Positions 55,169-64,000 of a DNA stretch of 64,000 nt are shown here, one piece after another. The first letter of the stretch is position 1. Each line of letters begins with the position of its first letter. Under the pieces are notes generated by a model. That model was given only the letters and a program-made list of their open reading frames with translations. It made no database searches and was not told where the DNA came from. The DNA is taken from contig JANBVO010000001.1 in NCBI GenBank assembly GCA_030052745.1, forward strand, positions 2,294,001 through 2,358,000, written 5' to 3'. This DNA comes from Pleurostoma richardsiae. Its lineage: Eukaryota > Ascomycota > Sordariomycetes > Calosphaeriales > Pleurostomataceae. Position numbers and translations under genes: made by a program.

Positions 55169-57235
55169 TGTGGATGTAGGTGGCGAAATGCGCAGTGTGT
55201 GAGAAGTGAGGGGGTGACGAAGGGTCGGTGACGGAGGTGAGGTTGAGGAAGAGTCAGGAGGGCGTCGAGGACGAGATGGGTGGCGACGAAAAGAGTTCGA
55301 GCGGCGAGCGGCTGCTCCTTGTTGGAAGTCGTCACCAAATCACGCGTATTTGCCTTGATTGAGGTATGCCAGCCGGGAGGATGTTGTACAGAAACGCTTG
55401 TTCGAGGTGACGATCAGAAAGGCCTGCAGGACTGGGGAGAGCTGGAGGGCGTCGTCGTTTCGAACAGTCCACGCACGTGCGGAGCGGAGGTAGCTGATAC
55501 AAGCTTTCGTAATTTCGTAATTAGAGGGTGATGGGACTGTGGAAGCGGCGCGGGAATGTTGAACCACAATTTGGCCTCGATTGCTCTGGCCGCGTGAAGA
55601 CGGTCGTCCAAAGGGGAGGAGAAAGAAAGGAGGAGAGGAGGTGTCGCGTCAACAAGGAGATAATACTACAGGAGGAGAGAATGGGAGGGACAGATCAGGA
55701 TCAGATAGAAGAAGGTGGGAACTTGGAAGGACAAGGAGGAAGTCGGTCGATGGTGAGGTGGATCTGGATGGCGAGGCCAGGCCAGGTAGGTGCGTAGAGT
55801 AGAGTGCCTTGGGTTCCTTAACAGGTAAGGCAGTCCACAGGTCGAGAGTGGTGAGAGAGCTTGGCGTTTTCTTGGTGCCGGCGTCGAAATGAGAGAATTG
55901 CCTTATTGACCCTTAAAAACAGGTGGCTTTAACGCTGCGCGAAGTGCCAATTCACTCCTGCGCCAATAACACTATGGTGGCAGTAACCCCGTACTATAAA
56001 TTGGTACCGCTTCTGGACACACTCTCACACTCTTCCACCGGAAAAAGGTGCCGTGACGACGCAACCTTACCAAGGTACCTCAACCCCCGAGCCACCAAAA
56101 AGAGAGAAGCGAGAGCTTCCGTGCATGTACCGGTACAGCTACCCCCTGCATCGTGCTGCACCTCCCCAGCACCTGCAGAAACGGGCTTGACTGTGAGCCA
56201 AGAGGACGTCGTCACGTGAATGCATGCGCGGGAAAGAAGAGACTTGGCCGCAAAAACGCAAGAACCTGCGACTTTCTCGTTTCGGCACCGTCACAATGGC
56301 AAACGCTCCTCAACAAGCGTCTCGGGTTATCGAGCCGAGTGTCAAAGTGACCTCCAGCACAATTGGCATTGGCCTGCCCCAGAGTGCTCCTCAAAAGGTT
56401 AAATACCCCCTTTTCCCCGTCATAGACTTCTTCTGACTGGCGGCTCCGCACTGCTACTTGATATTACTCGTATTTTATTACAGCTAGGTAAATAAAGTCA
56501 GGTACGCAAGCGTCATGATACGAGCTTACCTCAACGTTGTTATGTAAGCCAGCTATTATCTCATCTCGCCTGGCGCAGAGAAGACCAGATGAACCTGCGC
56601 TTGCCATCCAATCGATAGCGTCGAGTCAGCATCTGATGAGCACTGCTAGGGCAAACCTGCTCCTCAGCGGGTATCCTTAACGAACCCTAACACGCCATCA
56701 GTTCCGACGGAAACCGCAGGCTCCGCGTCCCTTTCTCCCCGTTTCTCATTGGGCCCCTCATTGTGACATTGTAGGACGGAATTCTGTTATCAAAATGAGG
56801 GGCATTTCACCGTGGTCCGTAGCACGGGAGTAAGACCGTACACTCTTCTGCTGCTTAGCTGTCCGATACTGAGCCTCTAAATCTCTCCGTACGTCAAGCT
56901 GACTTGGTTTGAGTCGGCGGCAGTGACTCGAATGTTCTTGATCCCGAGTGCAGCCTCCTATATCTCGCTGCGTCTCCTTACCGAAGCTGTTAGTCCGCAG
57001 CGACATCGCTCCTACACTTATTGTTTAGCTCCAAGATCTACTGTTCTACCGTCCAACGTCAAAATTTCCACTCGCTCACCGTCTTCGCTTCCGAGACAGT
57101 TCACTACGACAAGTACGCGGACTTGCACATAGGGTGCCACTGCCTCCCGATCTGTAGACGGCAGTCCGCCTGCCGTCCTGCCACCCGGTCCCCGTATAGT
57201 GTATACCTGCCTGGCCCTTGATAGTGAGACCAAAC
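55169..57235. other. Gene-poor divergent spacer
   Basis: 2.07 kb between the charged membrane protein and the nucleoside hydrolase. A 46-codon frame starts at 56296 in a good ATG context (CACAATGG) but no convincing downstream exon was found (see rejected). A palindromic E-box CACGTG lies at 56213-56218. An AGGTACCT word lies near 56075. Confidence 0.5.
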
Positions 57236-58725
57236 ATGGCTCCGAAGAACCGTATCATCATAGATACCGACCCAGGCAAGTCCCCCATGTGTCAACTGCT
57301 ACACCACCCCCTTCTAACCAGTGAGTAATAGGGGTTGACGATGTCTTTGCTCTGTTGCTGGCCCTGGCCGCCCACCCCGAGGAACTAGAGGTTGTCATGA
57401 TCTCCGTGACATATGGCAATGTTCCCCTGTTAAGGTGAGGCCCCCTGTGTGCTCCGCAGTACCGCCGCAACACCACTGACGGTTCTGGCAGTTGTCTCCG
57501 GAACGTTGTGGCCCTCTTCCACGTTATCGAGAAGGAAAACGCCTGGCGCAAGGCCAACGGCAAGCCCGAAGGCTTCGAGTCCCTCAAGACCTTCAAGCCC
57601 ATCGTAGCCGTAGGAGCAGAGCACCCACTCGACGACGATGAGCTGATGGCTGACCACTTCCACGGAGCCGACGGCCTTCACGGCGTCCACGAGGCTGTAA
57701 GCTGGGCATGTGTCTTTTGCGTCTTGCTCCGTTGCTGACGATATACCCCCTAGCACCCAGAGCTTTCACCGGCGGACACCTGGAAGTCTCTTTTCCTGGA
57801 CGCCACCTCCGGGCCCGTGGAATCCGCTGACCCGCCGTCATACGCAAACTTCTTCGTCCCGTCCAAGACGGTAGCCCACAAGGAGATCCTCCGGATCCTG
57901 AAGGAGAACCCGGAGGACACCGTCTCGCTCGTCACCATCGGCCCCCTGACCAACGCCGCGCTGGCGGCGGCCGAGGATCCGGAGACCTTCCTGAAGCTGA
58001 AGGAGGTGATCGTCATGGGCGGCGCGGTGCACGTCCCGGGCAACATCACCCCCGTGGGCGAGTTCAACTCCTACGCCGACGTCGTGGCCGCCGCGCGGGT
58101 CTACGCGCTGACCTCGCCCACGCCTGCCTCCACGATGCCGCCCATCCCGGACACCATCGCCACCCTGCCACCCTACCCGGCCGCGCTGTCCCGGAGGCTG
58201 AAGCTGAGCCTGTTCCCCCTGGACGTGACGACGCCGCACCTGCTGGGCAAGGGGTTCTTCGACGACACGATCAAGCCGCTCGTCGAGCAGGGCAGCCCGC
58301 TGGCGCGGTGGCTGGGCACGGTCATGCACGGGACGTACAACAAGATCGTGTCCATGGTGGGCAGCGAGGTCGAGCCGGGCTTGTCGCTGCACGACCCGCT
58401 GTGCATCTGGTACGCCATGACGGCCGGCGACCCGGCGTGGAAGCCGGTGCCGGAGCCGGAGGACATCCGCATCGAGACGTCGGGCCAGTGGACGCGCGGC
58501 ATGCACGTCGTCGACCGGCGCGCCAGGGGCAGGCCCAAGGGCGCCAAGCGGTCGGGCGGGGCGACGCACCCCGAGGACCCGCTGGACGCGGTGCAGCTGG
58601 ACGAGGTTCCCGGGGATGAGTTCGGGTGGCTGAGCGCGGCGAGGGGGAACAGGATCAACAGGATGGTTGGGACGCCGGGTGAGGAGATCTTCGCGCCGCT
58701 GCTGATGAAGTATCTTTTTGGGTGA
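57236..58725 (+). CDS. Inosine-uridine preferring nucleoside hydrolase
   Basis: This enzyme splits nucleosides into base and ribose in salvage. The calcium-binding signature is RIIIDTDPGVDDVFALLLAL (D10, D12, D16, D17), followed by SVTYGNVPLL, LRNVVALFHVIE, VTIGPLTNAALA, EVIVMGGAVHVPGNITPVGE and FNSYADVVAAARV. The C-terminal active-site segment is LSLHDPLCIWYAM. Exons are 57236-57275, 57332-57434, 57492-57696 and 57754-58725, giving 439 residues. The first intron (57276-57331) has a GC donor, GCAAGT, with a CTAAC branch site and TAG acceptor, and splits the DTDPG signature. The other two introns are 57 nt with GT donors. Inserts near the C-terminus (ARGRPKGAKRSGGA) make it longer than bacterial forms. 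Ribose made here could be used by the ribokinase at 35-36 kb. Confidence 0.92.
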
Positions 58726-59135
58726 GCATGGGGAAAGGGGCAGCTTTCCTTCAAGAGGAGGATCTTGTTCTTAAGGCTATTAGACATTGTTAAAGATGAT
58801 ACGCAAGCTCTCATGCTCTCCTAGGGGTATGTGCTTCCCTTGTCAGACGGAGGTGAGCATGACGCATTGTATAGATTGACTTGTCCTCCCGACGACAGAG
58901 ACGGATGGGACTTTCACGCTGCCGAGCAGTATCCGGTCTTGGAGGATTCAGAAATAGAAAGCCCGTTACAGATGCACGAGTGTGCTTTAGATTGCAAGCT
59001 TTTCATAGCTGGTCTTCTCATAGTCGTTACCACCCCGGGCTGTCCTACAAGTACAAAGCAGAAAACGCCAGCCCAAACCCAACAACGCCTCCCTATTTCC
59101 TTTCCCATAACCCCTGTTTTCATCGAAGTATAGAA
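58726..59135. other. Convergent spacer
   Basis: 410 bp between two gene 3' ends. No gene was recognised. Confidence 0.5.
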
Positions 59136-59984
59136 TCACAACCAAACCATCACCCACCCCCCCTCCACCCACCTCGCCGTCGCGAACCCAGCTACGAACC
59201 CCACCGCGGCGATCCCCAGCGCGACGACCACCGTCAGCGACGGGCTGACCTCGCGGTCGATCCAGCGCTGGCGGAACCGCAGCTTGCCGACGCGCATGTG
59301 GAACAGCTCCTTCTTCTCGACCACGCCCCGCCACGAGGGCTTCAGCTCCTCCGAGGGGCGCGGGGCGGGGGGGTCGTTCGTCTCGATTCTGCAGCGCCAC
59401 GAAGATAGATCAATGTCTGTGAGCTGCTGTCAGATCTTTCTCGGAGAGAGAGGGCCACGGGGGAGTTTGGAGGGGGGAGAGGTGTGGTGTTTGGTAGTAG
59501 ACCTAGGGGAGTCGTTGGAAAGGAGAGGCAACTTGCTTTATGAAAAAGGTTGTGCGTAAAATGGAATAGGAAAAGAAAGAAAATAAGGTACTCACAGCAG
59601 CGAGATCGCCACGTCCCCCTGCAGCCTCGCCTTCAGCTCCAGCTCGGCGTCCAGGTTGAGCCCCAGCTGCAGCCTCACCGGCTTCGTCTCCGCGATGCGC
59701 GGCAGCAGCGGCGGCTTCGCCAGCGCCGGCTGCACCAGGGCCTGCGCCGGCTTGCTGGAGCCCCCACCACTCTTGTTGCGGTTGCGCCGCCGGCGCCGCC
59801 GCCCCTGCGTGCCCATGCTGCTGCTGGCCGTCGTGGAGCCCACGTCCGACGCCGAGTCGTCGAGCTGCCGCCGCAGCTCGGCCAGGAGGTCCTCCTTGGA
59901 CTGGATCAGCTTCTTAGACCCGGTGGATATAGAGGTGGTCGGTGGCGGCTTGGGCGCGCTGGATGAGCCGATGGAGGAGGGCAT
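59136..59984 (-). CDS. Small C-terminally anchored fungal protein of unknown function
   Basis: Two exons, 59596-59984 and 59136-59388, joined across a 207-nt intron (GTGAGT, CTGCAG), give 213 residues. The N-terminus is Ser/Pro-rich with a short helix (KEDLLAELRRQLDDSAS) and a strongly basic run (GRRRRRRNRNKSG). A conserved-looking segment follows (VRLQLGLNLDAELELKARLQ, then GDVAISLL), then PSWRGVVEKKELFHMRVGKL. One transmembrane segment near the C-terminus (SLTVVVALGIAAVGFVAGFA) ends about 13 residues before the stop, so the protein is nearly tail-anchored. I recall this pattern in many filamentous ascomycetes, but no function is known to me. Confidence 0.78.
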
Positions 59985-61356
59985 GATGGTGGTGGAAGAT
60001 GAGGTGGTGTTGGTTGGTGTGGGGATGAGTCGGAGGTCAGGTCGGTGGTGCCCTGAAGAAGCAGGTGGGTGCCGTGGGAAAGTGGGTGAGAGTTACGGCG
60101 CACTTGGACCGACCGGGAGAGACGTATGAAAGAAGTCGATGATAATGGGATGCGGATAAGGCCTATTTCTTGCAAATGGAACGGAAAGATGAGACGAGAA
60201 ACATAGCGGAGACCATAAGTTATATACTTCTTCCTACCTGGTCCTTCCCTTGTTCCATCTGACAGTCGAATGCCACCTTGCCTCTTCACTTTGCAGACAA
60301 TTACCCTGTAGCACATCCCCGGGCAGGAGGATCTCCCGTCGCCCAAACGGCGCAGGGAATCCTTCCCTCTCGTAGGCATGGTTCGTCGTCGTCAAGGGGG
60401 GTCACGTGCCCAGGGGACAGGGTAAGTACTCAGTGGTCTCGGACCGCGCCGTATGATTTCTGAAGCTTTGACGCACAGCCAAAACAGGCCCCTCGTACGA
60501 TGGCGACCGCGGATGAAACTCGTTTGCTACCTCGCGGATCAGCTCGCCACGCGGACTGGAGCTCTTCGCTTGGGTGCGAATTCCAGAGCTGGTTCCATGA
60601 AGCCATTGACCCGCCTGATACCCCGGATGCCCCGTTATAGAAGGGTCTTTCTCGCCGCGACAGCGTTTTGTTGGGTAGAGGCTACAAGGGAGACTTATGT
60701 GCCCGGCAACTGATATCGCGCGTTTAAGAGTACGAGCTTTAACAGGAATGCCTGCAATACAGGGTCCGTTCACTATGAGAAGTCTAGACCGTTCAGCCTT
60801 CCAATTGAGCTCTCCTTATGCACACCTCGGCATCCAGTCTTGGCAGGGAAAGAGAACCAGACATCCGCAGCGTGTCTTCTCTTCGTATGACCTCGCTCCT
60901 TCCGCCCAGATGCTGAAGATCTGCGAGCAAGATGCCTAGCCGGGCCCAACCAGGACTGACATCCAATGGGTCCATCACGGACGTTGTTCGATTTCGGTGT
61001 ATCACTATAGTACGGAGTTATATCCTATCCGATGCATCCCAACCGAGCCACTCGCCTGATCGAAGCGTTTCGCGGAGAGATCGCGGATCGCTCACCAATC
61101 CCTGTTTCTCCTTAATGACGCTCTCGTCCTGCTTTTAGTGTTAAGGACGTTCCCTCCTCCCCATTGCCAAGAACGAGGATCTCCAGTGGCCGTTGTTTAG
61201 CCTTTCTCCAACCCTATCTCTCGATGGGAACGGGGGACATCTGCGTCCTTCCCTTGGCGATTTCTGTTCACCTAAACTGCCAGACAAATCAACATGAGAT
61301 TGCAATGACGACCATAGGCAAGCCGCTGAGCATCGGACGCGCATTCTTTCGGACCA
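59985..61356. other. Intergenic between two minus-strand genes
   Basis: 1.37 kb containing the promoter of the small membrane protein and the bHLH 3' end. An E-box CACGTG lies at 60403-60408. No gene was recognised. Confidence 0.5.
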
Positions 61357-62576
61357 TCAAGTACTCAACAAATCCCTCACGCTCATACCCCGGCCATTAC
61401 TAGACCCCCCGCCGGTCCCCCTCCGATCAGTGTTGAGCATGAGCAGTGCAGCCGTCGCCTCTTGGTCCAGGTCTCTCTGCGGGAGCAGCGCCGGACTCGT
61501 CAGCGTCGACCCCGGGATGGAAGGGGCATGCCCATATGTCTGAGGCCCGAAGGCGGGAGATGTGGTCGACGAGCTGTAGCTGTAGTGCCTCTGGTCTGTC
61601 GACACGGACGAGTACGAATCATGCCGGGGTCGAGACTCTTCGGCAAGCAGGGCCGGTGAGATGGGCAGCTGCGTGGAGCGCGGCGGACTCGGCCTGAACG
61701 ATGGCGAGGCCGTCTCCGACCCGGTCATCTCGACGTCTGGCGACAGCTGCTGCTCCTGATGGTAGCTATATTGCCTGTCTGGGTTATAAAGATCGCGGCC
61801 GCTTGGCGTTGGGAGGTTCGTCTCCTCTGGCGTCGCCGGCGAATCCGGGGCCTCCCGTCGGGCCTTGAGCTTGGCGACACAATCCTCGAGGTATCGGACA
61901 TACTCAATGGAGGCCTAGACACGTCAGATCGATACATTCGTCAGGATAAGGATCAGGCTGCACTAACCTGAAGAATAGCCAGCTTGTGCATCTCCCCCGT
62001 GCACGCAGGTATCATGCCCTTCAACACAGCAAACTCCTCGTTCATCTTCGACCTCCGCCGCCTCTCGATGAGGCTGTGTGCAGTCTTCCTTGCTATCTTC
62101 CGGCCCGCGGCGCTCGTGGCCGATGGCTGCTTCCTCTTGGTAGCTGGGCTGGCACTCGAAGCGGCGGGCGCCGCCGTCGCAGCACCTTTCTTTGCTGTGG
62201 CTGTCGATTTGGAGCTGGCCGTGGGCTCGGCGGGGGTCTCCTCCTGCGGACGGGGTTTCATTTGGATGATCTTGCGTGACCGCGTAGGGGGCGGCGGGAG
62301 GGCGAAGGCATCCCTGGCCGGCCCCTGCGCCGCGGAGGATCTCCGCCGTGACTTCACCGTCTCGCTCGCCTGTAGGGGATATGCGGTCTTGGGTGATGAC
62401 TGGGGATTAGACGACGCCGAGACTTTTGTGTCGGAGCTGGCGGGTCGCGACTCGGCTGGCGTCATAGCCGGAGGAGGCAGCTCGAAGGCCATTTGCAGGG
62501 CGGCCAGCTGTTTCGTACCATCCTGGCCGGGGATGTCGGTGGAGGACGCGGGAGTGGGTAGGGCAGTGCGAGGCAT
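61357..62576 (-). CDS. bHLH transcription factor
   Basis: A 388-residue protein from exons 61968-62576 and 61357-61914, with a 53-nt intron (GTTAGT, TCTAG). The bHLH domain starts at about residue 163: basic region KTAHSLIERRRRSKMNEEFA, helix 1 and loop VLKGMIPACTGEMHK, and after splicing helix 2 LAILQASIEYVRYLEDCVAK. The H167/E171/R175 pattern is that of class B factors, which bind CACGTG. Flanks are Ser/Pro-rich, with a basic stretch before the domain and a conserved-looking end GMSVRDLLST. It resembles the fungal DevR/GlcD-gamma type bHLH proteins, linked in Aspergillus to development, but the orthology is from memory. The start at 62576 (MPRTALPTPASS) is preferred over an upstream Met at 62675, whose extra residues look non-conserved. 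Confidence 0.9.
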
Positions 62577-64000
62577 TGTGTGGCCGAAGAGTAAGATACG
62601 GTCGTTCCGACGGTATGTAAGTGGCACACGACGCTTGCTTGCGATGTTGCAGGCTGTATGAGGTGTAAGCTGCAACGACGGAAGTGGTCGATCCGTAGTT
62701 CAGGCGTTCCGTTCGTCTGTAATAGCGATTCGGGCGTATATACTAAAGAGCAGCTGGACCGTTGCACGAGCACACGTCACGGACGAGCAAAGGAGTAGGT
62801 CTCCGTATAGCAGGAGCACGTGGGATATGATCGTGGGCTCGATAGCAAAGGGTACGTCTAGGCGCGAGCAAGGGGGCCGTCGTTGGATGTGTCTAACGTT
62901 AAAGGCGGAGGACGAGAGGCGGCCTGAGCCATGACTGTGATGATGCACAGATAAGGGGGAGGAAGAGAAGCAGAGAAGTGACAAGAGAAACAGGAATCCG
63001 TCCTTGCAGGAAGGCAACCAAGAAGAAGGAACAAGAAGAGCAAACAGGAGGGAGGCGGGAGGGAAAAGGCGGTACCGAAAACGTTCTTCTATCAAAGGCT
63101 CCCCTTCACCTTGAAACTCAAGGCAAGTAAGTCACTTACACGCGCTGGACACCTGGCCCAGGTACCTCCGACTAGCATCTTTAGCTAGTCCTTGGACGCG
63201 GCCAGGAGGGGAGGGGGAGACCTTGGGAAAAGGAGGGAAGGAGGGAGGAAGTCCCTCTCCGCAGGGCAGACGGTGTCTCGTGCTCCATTGATTGATCTGA
63301 TTGATCTTCAAAAGCCATTTGCCAGCCGGCTCGAGCCCGCACTTTGAGACCTTTGAGACTTGGGGGAGACTTGGGGGACATGCGCGCCAGATGCCCTCAC
63401 GCGAGCACCCACGCACCCGCCAATCAGAGGCCCGCCCTGCGTCACGTTCCGGCACCAGAGGAGCCCGACCGACTGCAGCTCACCTCGACTGGCTCGTGCT
63501 CCCGCCAGCAGCTGTGAAGGGGTCTCGGGGATGAGAATCCACTATTCAGGATTATGTAGGATGGAGGTGGATGTAGATGCGGATACTCTCACATGTGCTG
63601 TCTGCATGTCCATCCATTCATTCATATCGTCAACATGTATTCCGTACTTTCCTCTGTACATGTACGGAATACTGCCCACGATGCAGGATTCCTGCAAGAG
63701 GTAGACTGTCGACGTCTCCATGACGATGCTCTTGCTTCGGGCTCACCACAGTCGAACGTCTAGTAGAGACTATTCCCACATCCTCTTCATGCACGACAAT
63801 TCCACGGCCTCCATCCCTGACAGCCTCGCCATCATAGCCGGCATTGTCCACCCGCGCACATGTACTAGCGGTTCCGGCGGGACCACTCAACTCCCACCCC
63901 TGACATCCCACCCGCTCGCGAGCCAAGCCGAGCCTGGGGCTGAGTCGCGTGGCCCGTTGCCGGGTACTCCAACCACCAGTCCTTCCACCCACGGGCTTCG
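62577..64000. promoter_or_regulatory. bHLH upstream region and right edge
   Basis: 1.4 kb with no gene recognised. It holds an E-box CACGTG at 62817-62822, about 240 bp upstream of the bHLH start. It also has an 11-bp direct duplication AGACTTGGGGG at 63356-63377, an AGGTACCT word near 63160, and an 11-bp inverted repeat at 63637-63672. Confidence 0.55.
63637..63672. repeat. 11-bp perfect inverted repeat
   Basis: GTATTCCGTAC at 63637-63647 pairs with GTACGGAATAC at 63662-63672 across a 14-nt loop. The arms resemble the TACGGAGTA/TACTCCGTA word seen in other spacers here. Confidence 0.85.

Noticed and set aside
56296-56436. 46-codon frame starting MANAPQQASRVIEPSVKV in a good ATG context
   Set aside because: No second exon with conserved character could be joined, the possible donor is weak, and no family is recognised; kept only as a note on the spacer.
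1-64000. CRISPR array, LTR element, Polinton-like or other virus-derived element, secondary-metabolite cluster
   Set aside because: No spaced direct repeats of CRISPR type, no paired long terminal repeats, no integrase, polymerase or capsid motifs, and no PKS, NRPS or terpene synthase motifs were seen.

Overview
This window looks like a filamentous ascomycete chromosome, probably a Sordariomycete. Genes have short introns (about 48-210 nt) with GT..AG ends and CTAAC/CTGAC branch sites. Lysine is made by the alpha-aminoadipate route (homoaconitase), there is a fungal-type 12 kDa complex I subunit, and there is a NACHT-ankyrin STAND protein. The palindromic word TAGGTACCT and the word TACGGAGTA recur between genes. 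I found no rRNA, tRNA, CRISPR array, prophage, LTR element or intact transposon. All assignments come from reading the sequence and remembered family motifs; no search was run.

Left edge (1-4.2 kb): a small gene graveyard holding a disrupted homoaconitase (LYS4-like), a trace resembling a GH55 glucanase, and a decayed LysM-domain protein. From 5 kb onward the genes are intact.

5-27.5 kb, housekeeping: a PPPDE (DUF862) isopeptidase diverges from the OLA1 ATPase. Then come a large VPS9/ankyrin/PX trafficking protein, a 3.8 kb gene-free stretch, a conserved fungal protein of unknown role, and a divergent pair of TFIID-type genes (a TAF3-like histone-fold protein and TAF7). The block ends with mitochondrial ribosomal protein L37, the complex I 12 kDa subunit, and a GAR2/nucleolin-like ribosome-biogenesis protein.

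27.5-36 kb: a repeat-rich spacer, a 2EXR/F-box-like protein, a five-exon NACHT-ankyrin STAND (NLR-like) gene, and ribokinase.

36-64 kb: a long intergenic region carries TAGGTACCT copies. It is followed by a membrane protein with a possible Atg8-interacting motif, a nine-exon PhoD-like phosphatase, a Pcp1-type mitochondrial rhomboid protease, and a Tma17-like protein with Gln/Asn/Gly repeats. Two conserved fungal proteins of unknown role, a nucleoside hydrolase, a small membrane-anchored fungal protein and a bHLH transcription factor complete the window.

The genes are mostly unrelated housekeeping functions, not a biosynthetic cluster. Functional pairings worth noting are TAF3-like with TAF7, and nucleoside hydrolase with ribokinase (ribose salvage). 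I see no clear new multi-gene system. The most interesting signals are the AIM-bearing membrane protein, the lysine-rich coding-like tail after the GAR2 stop, the NLR gene, and the decayed gene block at the left edge.
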